Source: Ephydatia muelleri
Taxonomy: Eukaryota; Porifera; Demospongiae; Spongillida; Spongillidae
NCBI GenBank assembly: GCA_013339895.1
Contig: JABACO010000001.1
Span: 14,048,332-14,112,331 of the forward strand
DNA length: 64,000 bases
Reading direction: 5' to 3'
Shown one piece after another: positions 1 through 11,900 of this stretch (positions are counted from its first letter, which is position 1; every line of letters starts with the position of its first letter). Made by a program: the position numbers and the translations under genes. The notes beneath the pieces are model-generated. The model saw only the letters and a program-made list of their open reading frames with translations, was not told where the DNA came from and did no database searches.

Positions 1-1393
1 CACTGACACAAAACAAATCGCTATGGGGAGGGCTGTAAGCTCCCAAGCACATTTTGCATGTAGATGACAGTAATCCTGTCATAATCACACCAAAAATACA
101 TTAGTCTATATGTTTACTGATACAAAGTGTATGATTGAAATGTTAATTTTTTGTGTTTACCGACATATAAATCACTGGATATGCATAGGAGCTAATCCCA
201 CTAACCTCTTCTCAGTCATTCGGCTATGCAGATAGCTTTGATCCGTCGTAGCCATAACAATGATCTTTCAGCTTCAGCACTTGTTATTGGAAGGTTACAA
301 CCTATAATCAGTAAAACAGTGATCTTTGGAAATACATCGCTGTCTGTCAACTTTAGATAACTATGTAGATCACTTGGTAGATCATGTGCACTTTTCCAGA
401 AGCACTGCCACTGCTTAATGTCTGAGAGAAGTGATGATGGGGTTGGTATGTCAACCTCCCAGAACAAAAGTTCAGTTGCTACTCCTTGCACAGCAGTATC
501 GTTTATGATTGATGCGGGAACTAGCCTAAATACTTGACAACTAACTCTACATTAAATGTATATTTCAGTTCTGCTTCTAGGTGATCTATAATGGTATTGC
601 TACACGTATTCTGTAGTATTCCACTGGTCGAGGAGTGGAATGACCTGGAATGGCATTAGGACTATGTGCTTGTCTTCCTACAAGTTGCAGAACCCTCGAT
701 TCATCAGCAATCCTCACACAGTTCTGAAACCATAAGTGAAACTCTCCATCCTCTTTCTTAAGGTCTTTTATTTCACTGACTTTATAGTCTATCATTTTAT
801 TGGCTTCCACAATATCAATATTCCTTTCTTGTAATTTAATAGCAATAGGTTTTGCTTTTTCAAGGACATTCTTAGCTATAAGAAATGTCATTATAGGTAC
901 CATCATTTAGGTTCAGCTCAACATGTGCCACAATAGCTTCCAAACATTGTGTATTAATAAACGTGGATTGATTGAAATAAACATCACATCATACTTGCAT
1001 ACACATTACAATATGCAGATTCATAAAAACGTTGTTTAGATTTTCCCTTGATCACTTTTCGAAGTGGTCGGAGATGGACTACAGGGTGCTGGTCGGTTTG
1101 TTGCCATCACGCAAGGCACAACACTGTTACGGTATGGTCCAGACTCCTGAGCGCAATGCATGTATATGGACATGATCAGACTGACAGCAACGGAGCACAA
1201 ATCAATATATCAACCAAGTACATGTAGTACGACCGATGTTCCTAGAGCAGAATGAGTATTGTATGAACAGGCACGACACAATTAAGAAACACACACATGA
1301 TTAGGGTATAAATATTGCTTAATAATTTCATCATCCATTACTGGGGAGGGGGAGGGGTCAGGTCCCCCACAACCCCTTGCTGCATCCGCCCTG
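1..1393 (-). mobile_element. hAT-like DNA transposon, upstream end and degenerate body
   Basis: The segment holds a broken hAT transposase read right to left (165-906). It ends at 1,393 in a GC-rich terminus that on the minus strand reads CAGGGCGGATGCAGCAAGG, a CAGGG start common to hAT-type inverted repeats. Directly after it, homology to the second segmental duplicate (about 52,960) begins, so 1,393/1,394 looks like a true insertion boundary. Only about 490 bases separate this end from the transposase C-terminal part, so the element is probably internally deleted. The other end lies outside the window. Confidence 0.55.
165..906 (-). pseudogene. hAT transposase C-terminal relic (dimerisation domain)
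   Basis: Read right to left, the relic gives an alpha-helical stretch (906-589) ending EYYRIRVAIPL. A frame change near 588 continues as IDHLEAELKYTFN, another gives a block at 491-216 with LPITSAEAERSLLWLRRIK, and a last frame change leads to MTEKRLVGLAPMHIQ. The order EYYR..IPLLDHL, then SAEAERS.S.LRRIK, then ERL.GLA is that of the C-terminal catalytic and dimerisation part of hAT transposases of the ZMYM/THAP12-like group. The three frame changes and an internal stop mean it cannot make an active enzyme. The N-terminal zinc finger and most of the catalytic domain are absent. Confidence 0.8.
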
Positions 1394-1719
1394 GTTAAAA
1401 GCCTACTTATGGCTATTGTTTTTATCGAAGGTGTATTGGATTGTCAGTGGTGGTCAGTGTAATTTTCATTATTCATGTTCTGTTGAAGTGAAGGCATTCT
1501 TTTATAGTGTACTATGTGCATATGGTCATAACTCTTTTGCCCTCATTTGCTGCTGGTTGCAATACAATCTAGCCCCTTGCCGCAGTGATGATGAACCTTG
1601 TTACATTGTAATTTATTATTTAACTGCATGCTGGAGGTTGCCTAGGTGCTTCCTAAATTCACCATTGGAAGGGATTCCATTGGAATCATACTTACTAGCA
1701 TATTGCATGGCATAAGTAA

Positions 1720-3757
1720 TAATTCAGTAATTGTAAAGTATCCTAGCAAGTCTGACATTTGCTCCCTACCTACCACCTGTCTGTGTAAAGTATTGTTGTA
1801 CTGGCATCACCAGGCAAGCATTTGTAAGCTGAGCATACGTTGTCCTGCATATCACTACCAGTAGTTCATCATGATATGCAAAGTGATAAACGAATGATTG
1901 TGTGAATGCTTTCTAAATTCTCGTCTATCCATGCTTCAATGGGGTTTGGAATCCTGGCACAAAATATTTTTGATGGGAACAATAATAAATTACTCATACA
2001 TGCACTGTATTCAATTGCTTCATTCATATGCTTGTTTTTGGGATTCATTGTTAGGTGGGATTTGGAAAGGGTAATCTTGGAATAGGTCACTGGGAAGGTC
2101 CCACTAGTTTATGATGCAATGTATTTCGTAATTGTGGTTTGCAATGTCTTTGTATGTAAATGTAGCCTACTTGCACTCTGTGCTGATATCGGCACAATCC
2201 ATTATCATTTGGTACATGTACATGTAGGCATGTTTTGGACCACAGTACTCTTTGTGAGCTCCTGATTTCATTAGAGCTTCACAGGCTCCTCTCGAACACA
2301 TCCTTTACCTCTAGAGTGGCTTTTCTTTTACTGCGCTGTTCTTCCTTCTCAGCCATCTCTCTCTACTTCTTTTTAGCAGCCTTCAATTCATCAGTCAATT
2401 GTGCTGAAATCATGCACGTAGCGAGAAACCATTCACAGACTTATCTTGAGTCCTTGTGGTAGGGTCAGCTTGCTCAGTAGATCTCATCAGAAATCATGAG
2501 TGCTACTTTCAGTACTTTGCTGAGAGCCTGTTTATGTTTTGCACCTGCTCAGAACGCACAGCATATGCAGTCACAAACATGGAGTGGTATTGTGTTGACC
2601 ATTTAACTGGAGATCCTCTTCTGTATGTCATTGCCGTAACCCCTATATCGGCCTGTTTCTTCATCTCTTGTGCCACACCATCTGTTACATGTATTCTGCT
2701 ACATGTAAAGTTGTATTATCATTGGTATAGCAATAGAAGCCTATTTTTCTCGCTACCTAAAACCAGTCTGTGTAAAGTATTGTTGTGGCGGAGGCAAGTT
2801 GAGCATACATTGTCATACATATCAATACCATGCAGTAGTTCATCATGACTGTTGTCATATGCAAAAGAATAAACATATGATTGTTCATATACAGAGAATG
2901 CTTTCTAAATTTAAGTCTATGGCAGCAAGGGGTATGGAATTTTGTCATAGAAAAGTTTTAATGGGACACATTCATGTACATTGTATCATTCTAATCATAA
3001 ATTACTCACGCATGCGCTGTATGTACGTGCTTCATCCACGTGCGCAGATTGTTGGATTCATTCTTCTGGAAAGGTCATCGCGAAAAGGTCGCTGGAAAGG
3101 TCCCACAGGTTTAAGGTACAATAAATTTCATTATAGGTCAAGCTGCGTGGTTTGCAATGTATTTACTTGTAGACAACTGCACAAACCATATACTCACATG
3201 TTGACGTATTGTATGTCTAGACTACTTGCACTCTTGCGCTGATATTGAATTCTCCATTATCATTTGGTAGGCATGATTTAGAGCATGTCTCTCTTTGCTA
3301 GCTCCAGATTTCATTTGATCTTCACAGGGTCCTCTCCAATGCATCCTTTACATCTAGAGCTGCCTTTCTTTTACTGCGCTGTTCTTCCTTCTCAGCCATC
3401 TCTCTTTTCTTCTTCTTAGTAGCCTGAAATTCATCAATCCATTGTGCTGAAGTCATGCACTTAGTGAGACCCTTTCACACACTGTTCTTGAATCTTTGTA
3501 GTAGGGTCAGCTGCTCAGTAGATAGATGTAAGCTTTCTTCATCAGAATCATGAGGATACGTTCAGTACTTTGCAGAGAGGCCTGCTTAGATGTTGCACCT
3601 GCTCAGAACACACTGCATATGCAGTCACAAATATGGAGTGTCGTGTGGTAATGTGTTGACCCTTTCAAGTTTAACTAGAGATCCTCTTCTGTATGTCATT
3701 GCCATAGCACCAAGATCAGCCTGTTTCTTCATCTCTTGTGCCAGACCATCTGCTATA
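1720..3757. repeat. Tandem duplication of a ~1-kb repeat unit
   Basis: About 1,720-2,695 and 2,706-3,757 are two diverged direct copies, offset by about 985-1,060 bases. Shared landmarks are GTCTGTGTAAAGTATTGTTG (1,780 and 2,766) and CTTTTACTGCGCTGTTCTTC. Duplicate B carries one partial unit (about 53,320-54,128). On the minus strand part of the unit reads as a Lys/Glu-rich helix (KKKKREMAEKEEQRSKRKAA, about 3,360-3,430), possibly the tail of an old transposase, but I cannot assign it. No intact gene is visible. Confidence 0.7.
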
Positions 3758-3774
3758 AAGCTCACAATTATCAC

Positions 3775-5412
<1,638 letters not shown>

Positions 5413-5496
5413 GGTTGGCTTTATTGAAACAGGGTGGGGGGGGGGGGGGGGGTCAGAATAACCCCCCCCTCCCCCCCCCATTCCAATAAAGCCAAC
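5413..5496. repeat. Foldback with G-run and C-run arms
   Basis: TTGGCTTTATTG (5,414-5,425), followed by a run of about 17 G, is mirrored by two C runs and CAATAAAGCCAA (5,484-5,495). The whole can fold into a G/C-rich hairpin around TCAGAATAA. Confidence 0.85.
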
Positions 5497-7224
5497 TGTA
5501 CAGCCTATATCCACAGTTGATAATACCCTTTTACGAACTATGCCCCTCAGTAGTTGATTTGTTTTCACATAAATGGTTAGTAAACCTTAAAACTCAGAAG
5601 CTTGGAGGCCAAGCGTGGAAGAAATGGCTGACATCAAAAGGGAAAGCGTCTATCCCAAGTGAATAGTAAAGATGCCATAATGGAGCTTTTATGGACTTCC
5701 GTAAAAATGATACCACTCCACACAACCGACCTGCTCATGGGCTCCATGAAAGCAGGTTTAGCATTTGATAAGACTGAACTGTTACCCAGGACATACCACA
5801 GTCTCTTATCTGAACGCAGTTTAAATTGGTAATTGTATACATGTAATCTCAATAACTTTCGCATTAATATTTATTGAAATAATTTAACCAAGTACTGGTA
5901 AACAGACTTTGTTTTGCTGAATATTGGCAATTCCTAAGTGGCTATAGAAGAAGTAGGGGTTTGAACCTAATTTATTTTTGTGTAATCACCGTACCAAAGT
6001 GATGCCAATGTCAAACAGGCTAGTTATGGTTCATTTAGTACTCACTTCCGGTCATTTTCAATGGAGGTCACGAAGCCTCTCTTTGGCTTGAAGGACTTCT
6101 TCCGCATAATCACTGATGACAAAGTTGTAAGCTTAAAAAGTATGTCTCATGAGTTATGAATAGAAAAAGAGGGAAAAGGAGGGCTTTTGCAAGCTATTGC
6201 AATGCTTGGCATTTTTTTATCACTATCTAACAGAAAATGTCCTTGCTAATTCATTGAAAACGTCTACAATGGCAGAGAATGCTGATGAATTTTTTTGTGT
6301 GTTTAGAAAATCACCTTGGACACTTACAGATATGTTGATGGCGTTGCTGGTTGTCTGCTTGATTGAAACTATTTTTTAAAAGCTACTACATGTTCTAATT
6401 TGCCACACATCGCGTACCCCCCCCCCCCCCCCCCCTCCCTCAGAGTTGCGAGTGGATCTACAAAACAGAAGGTACTGCAAAACTTTTAAAACAATGGTAG
6501 GGTGCGCATCCGTCAGTAGTGACACTTAAAATGTCCTCCAGACAATGTGTGTGATTGGTTCAGTCCATTAAAAACCCATTCTAATATGGCAGCTTACCTT
6601 AAGGCTCTATCTCCGTCAGTCTTTGCAGAGTGTTAGCAAGAGTGTAGATGGATTAGTTAGATTATAGCATTGGATGATTATCAGATCACTGAGGCCTACA
6701 AGTGTCGCAGCATTGTGAACTTGTACTCCTTGAGACCATAGTAATTGTTGCTATAATCGACGGCGGTGTGGTTGGCAGGCCCCTCCCCTCTTCTCCCAAA
6801 GAAGGAGCCCATTTTACTACATGTACATTCTTCAATTTGCATGAGTAAAGTTTAGAAAATCATGTTTCCAGATGAACAGTTCGTGATAAACATATGCTCA
6901 GATGCATGTACATTGTAAATGTACAATAAACACTAGTTATTGCATGTCCTGATCTGAAACTTACTTTCCGCTCTGTAGAACCTTGTGATTCCTGATTGAA
7001 ACAGTTTTTGAATAATTGTGCCCAATTGGTTGCAATCATGGGAGTTGCCGCAGCGAACTGTGAAAGGAACTTAGTTCATTATAATTAATATGTGAATATA
7101 ACTGCAATCAAGTTCAAGCACACATATACAACACATGAACATGCAATAAGCAAAGTTAAATACCCCTTGACAGACCACCAGAAGCCAGAAAGTGAAAGTA
7201 AAGCTCTGGCGTTTGCTCTGATTT
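5497..7224. other. Intergenic/intronic, no gene seen
   Basis: About 5,060-6,730 has no counterpart in duplicate B, whereas 6,730-7,040 matches 55,860-56,165. A poly-C run of about 20 lies at 6,417-6,436. No open frame here has recognisable domains. Confidence 0.5.
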
Positions 7225-8071
7225 ATGTTAGACTAAAACACTGGTAGATTGTAGTGATGGTTTTGGATTTGCTGCACTGCACCTGCATGGCCAGATGGGA
7301 TGCTTGTCAGGAAATTGTGCACTGGGCTTCTGCACCCCAGCAACCATAAGTTTCAACTGCCACGGGTATAGAAACCAAGCCAACTTCTGCACTCTTAGGA
7401 TCGTTAACCAAATGCTTCTGATCTTCAGCTGCCATAGCTTCTGACCCACTTGTAGCTCCTGCTTCAATTAAAATAGTGGGAATAAGCGGTGATGTTGCCG
7501 TTAGGTCAAAAGCTGCTGGTTTGCCAATTATCTAGTTGTGTACAAGAATATCAGCTGGACGGCTGTGTCTTATATCTGCCCCTAAAACCACAACCCACAT
7601 CAAGCTGTCCTCCCAGACGTGCTTGAGAACTTCGAAAAGACATCCCTCAAGCTGTTGTGGCACAGCACAACATCCCCTTCACCTTTACACGTCACTGCAT
7701 GGTGTCGCAGTAGATCTAGCTGGTGATCGGGACAGTATGGACAGTAGGAACCCTAAGACGTGTTAATTCAAAGCCACCACTTCAAAGCAATCTGGAACTC
7801 ATCAGGCTCAAGGTGAAGGTTAAAGGAATGACTGCCAACCTGATGACACAGACAAATAACGTGCACGGTTGGCAGGGGAAGACTGTAATAGCAGCTGTTC
7901 AAATTGGTGATTCTCCAACCTAGCAGAAAGGTCTCTTTGGCTTAAATTAGAATTAAGTATAAGATCTTCAGAAAGCACATGTACTGGTGGCCATTTGTAA
8001 TTGATTGTTTCATTACCCGTCACAGCATATGTGTATTCCATGCAATATTGCATTATAGTGCATGCTAACAA
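7225..8071 (-). pseudogene. Reverse transcriptase-associated C-terminal region, relic
   Basis: Read right to left, three frames join into one diverged protein: SARLENHQFEQLLLQSSPANRARYLS, then LHLEPDEFQIALKWWL, then YCPYCPDHQLDLLRHHAVTC (a zinc-finger-like CxxC...HHxxxC), then CHNSLRDVFSKF, HSRPADILVHN, KPAAFDLTATSPL and VAVETYGCWG. This order matches the region downstream of the reverse transcriptase in an uncharacterised retroelement-like family of invertebrate genomes, recognised from memory. At least two stops and several frame changes make it dead. Related pieces lie at 8,230, 43,560, 44,286, 45,336, 56,236 and 57,090. Confidence 0.65.
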
Positions 8072-8229
8072 TTATTTTTATTCTGTATTTTTTGTTTTTG
8101 CATAGCCACGCTGCTGATAGTGCTCATCAAATGGCAAACCTTTTTTTATATTGCATAGTGAAATAATGTACATGTTAACTACGTACATGTACATGTATAT
8201 GTATGAAGTGGCTAATTGAGATTGAATAA

Positions 8230-8466
8230 ATGCTGCAGCACTTAAATTCTAGTGATGGAGACATTTGGTGTTGGGGAAGAACAGCAGGCCAGTTTTTCTC
8301 TCCACTAGCAATACAACTTGCGGCACAAGCCAATTCAACTTGGGCTGCCATGCTAAATTCCATTTACGGCATGCAAAGTCTACTCTTAGTTTGTGCCAAT
8401 GCTCGTGCTTTCATGGCCCATTATAATACAGCCACAACAATAGACCTGCTTGAGGGTTACAGGTAG
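8230..8466 (+). pseudogene. Extreme C-terminus of the same retroelement family
   Basis: This short frame contains LAIQLAAQANSTWAAMLNSIYGMQSLLLVCANARAFM split by substitutions. It resembles the last part of the retroelement-type protein seen complete at 44,500-44,706 (QLASRLATL ... IYGRLNLHLVRANATAI). It faces the opposite way to the adjoining relic at 7,225-8,071. The equivalent piece in duplicate B is 57,090-57,292, so it predates the duplication. Confidence 0.55.
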
Positions 8467-8911
8467 TTTTGTGCAGGGTTGGTTGTATAAATAAGTGCAT
8501 TTTCTGTAATGTTGTTTATGCGAATTATTAAAAATGAGTAACTTTTTGATTATGTGTATCATGTATTATGTTGAATGTATCCTATATGCATTTTGGAATG
8601 AGAATTACAAATTTATATAATTGCAGATTAAATTCGAATTACTCAAAATGTTTGGAAAAAATTCCTCATTTTCATCCATTTTTAACAGGCAAGTTATATT
8701 TCAGGACAGTTTGTATCCTTTGGCTTGCTATAGCAATATAGTACATATACACTGTACAGTTAGTTCTGTTTTGGTGATACCGCAGTATTGAACATCTATG
8801 TATTGATACATGATGAGTTGAGGCTTACAATTTGTAAGTTGTGTGTGCATATTCGCCTTGGTACTGCACATGTCTGTATCAATTATTTGAATTTTTACTA
8901 CTGCAATCTAG
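8467..8911. other. Upstream flank or first intron of receptor 1
   Basis: The sequence is AT-rich and conserved in part with 57,300-57,753. The exon carrying the initiator methionine must lie here or further upstream; I could not pick it out with confidence. No promoter element stands out. Confidence 0.35.
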
Positions 8912-8955
8912 TGTATTCCAAAACATCATATTGCCGCTGTGTCTAATCCCTCTTG
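8912..8955 (+). CDS. Receptor 1 exon: signal-peptide core
   Basis: This 44-base exon lies between ...CAATCTAG and GTAAGT. In the frame that joins the Ig exon (phase 1) it reads [15 protein letters not shown], a hydrophobic signal-peptide core with a small residue at the end. Duplicate B has the same length and frame ([15 protein letters not shown]). The initiator methionine is probably in an upstream exon. Confidence 0.5.
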
Positions 8956-11900
8956 GTAAGTAGTTTATCTCATAACATACGATACAGTTACACAGTGTGT
9001 GCAAGATATTGTGCATACATGTATGTGCATTACTGTAAGTACCGTACATTCATTAGTGTATTTACAAGTATTTGAGATACACTACCCAATATGCAAGTTA
9101 ACACAAGCGAGTATGTACATGTTGAGTGGGTACAATATGTTTTACTTACACAACTGTGCATTGGTAATTGTTTCGAAATTGAAATGTGCAACATATGACT
9201 ATCTCACACATAACTCACTGGCATTTAAAACATAATCATGTTTGAAGTACAAAATGAAAATAGTAGACATTCAATTTCATGGAATGAGTGAAGGTGCCTG
9301 TGTAGCAATAATTTAACCACAACTTTTGCTTTAAGGCAGTGATATACAGTTGCATGTACATGCATGTATTAAACTGTTCTCAACACCTGTAATAGGTTTA
9401 GCTATCATCACCATCAATCCCACCAATGTGACCACATGTCTGGGATCACCTGCTGTGTTCACATGTGTGATCACTGAGTCACTGCCAATACTCTGGCTGA
9501 TCAATGGAACACCAGTTCAATCACCTCCTCCCACTACACCCCTCACTCCTGGTCCTGGTTCCCAGTCCACTCTGAGTGTTACTGCTACCAATGAGCTTAA
9601 TGGAACATCTGTGCAGTGTTATTATACACCATCAGTGTTATTGCCATCTATTGTTAGTCCTCCAACCTACTTATCAGTACAAGGTTTGTAATGGAGTGTG
9701 TCCATTCACTCCTTCATGTTCCATATATCCCATCAGCTCCCCCCTCTGCTCCCACTAACCTCACCACTACTGCACTCAATGCCACCTCTGTCTTACTGGC
9801 CTGGGGACCACCCTTTGGAGCCCAGTCCCCATCCCTCTTCTATAGAGTATTGATTACAAGTGGCAATGGAACACTAGTGTATAATAAGACAGTGAAAGAG
9901 CTGCAGTTGATCCTCACCACACCAGACCCTTGTGACCAGTACAGGGCAAATGTTACTACTTTCTATGGGAATTCCATAGTGTGTACTGGCAACAGTATAA
10001 TGAAGGCTATCAAAGGAGGTGAGACATTCCTATGGGGGATGGGATATCAGTATTAGTAGTTTCATGCAGTACTTGTACAGTTTCATATTTCCATGTTCCA
10101 ATGAACATTTGCATCTGGCATTATGGTTTAAATAGGCTGTTTGGCAGTATTGTAACAGGGACCAGGGTCTTACCTGTGATATTGCATGATGCAACAAATA
10201 TGTGTGGTAAATCTGACAGAGCACAAGGCCACACTTTGCACCTGTACTTGCATGTACACTTACATGCACATAAATGATAGTGTACAGTACATTGAATGGA
10301 AGCAGTTCAATGCATTGAGAAATGAGCTACTTGTTTGGTCTAATATGTATTTGTGGCATTAATATACTTTTTTCACTTATGGTACATGAACACAGGGTTG
10401 TATTGTCGGGTTGTTACACAGCTGCACACTGTACTTGATTGATCCTTCAGGTCCACCTGCCACTATCTCCATTACTAATACATCGAATGTGTTCTCAAAT
10501 TCATCTCGTGACAATGTCACTGTGAAGTTCATTTTACCGGTGAGTTACTTGAATAAATATACTTTTACAGTACCAGGACTGCCCAGTTGTGGGGTTTTGG
10601 GGTTTGGGGGCTAAGAGGGTTGAACATTTTTATTTCCAGAAAGCATGCATCATAAGGAAAGACAGACTCCTGACTATCTTTAGTGTTTGAGTATGTGTGA
10701 GTGCGCATTTCTGCTGTCTTACTACGTTGTTCATAGCCTTTTGTAATAAGTGGTTGTTTAGGTACTAAGCCTGGCTTAATGTTTTGGTAAGTGGGATTGA
10801 AATGTGTCTAATACCATGGAGCCTATATGTCTGGGAAAGCATCCTGGGAAGTACTGTACGCTCACCTCCATTCAAACACATCTTACCTCTGTCCCCTCAA
10901 TGATAGTGATAAACTGATATGGTTCCAGGTTAATGCATATACAGTATATAAAGGATGGTAGGTGGACTGCAATCACTCAGTCACAAATAGCGCAGGACTG
11001 CTGGTCTGAATTGCTCTAAATGTCGTCACGCCAAAGCCTCATTCGCCTCACATGTGAGGCACTCCGCTGCAAACTATCGGAGGTCCATCTCACCACTACT
11101 GGTAACAAAGCGGCCTTCATGGAACGACTCCTCCAGCATGAAGCAAGCTACGTGCAGGGCCCGTCTGGTATCTCCTCAAGGTCGACAGGTCACGCCAACC
11201 ACTTGACGTCCTCTGACTCTGGAAACGAGTGCTTGGCAAACTCATCCGATGATTCCAGCGAACGTGCTTCTGAGGAACAATTGGCTAGTGATGAGGTGCT
11301 GGAGCACACATCTCCAGTGTTCAGTGCTCAGTGAAAGAGATCCAGATGCCACGCCCCAGCGGGCATGGCGCAGCCGGTGGGATTCAACGTGTTCCTGTTC
11401 AGGAGAAAACGCACCCTTCTGCAACCAACACAAAGCAAGCTGCTCCCGAACAGACTACCCACCGCTCCAGGAAGGCAAAGAGCTGGAAAAGATGTCACAG
11501 ACGATCCTCATCATTGAAGAGCAGTTCCAGCTATTCCAGCAGTTCTGGCACTTCCAGCAGCTCGTCGTCAGAGTCCAGCGACTCCAACACACGCAGGATA
11601 AAGCGGAAATCTAAGCGACACAAGGGACACAAGAGGCACTCCATTTCGCTTCACCACTATGGTTCCTACCCCTTCGAGGCGCGAAGTCAGGAGGATCACG
11701 AGGGGTAAGTATGCTCACTTCGAAAAACTGCTCTCTCCCTTACACGATCCTTCCTCACTCCCCGATGGGAGGCAGAAGAAGGGCAAGAACATGCGTCAGG
11801 TCTGCGATCTGGCTGGCTGGAAGCATGGAGCATCTTCGTTGCTATTCGGGTCCAGATCGTTCCCAAGATGGCACTGGAGCTGATGAAATACCAGTCCATC

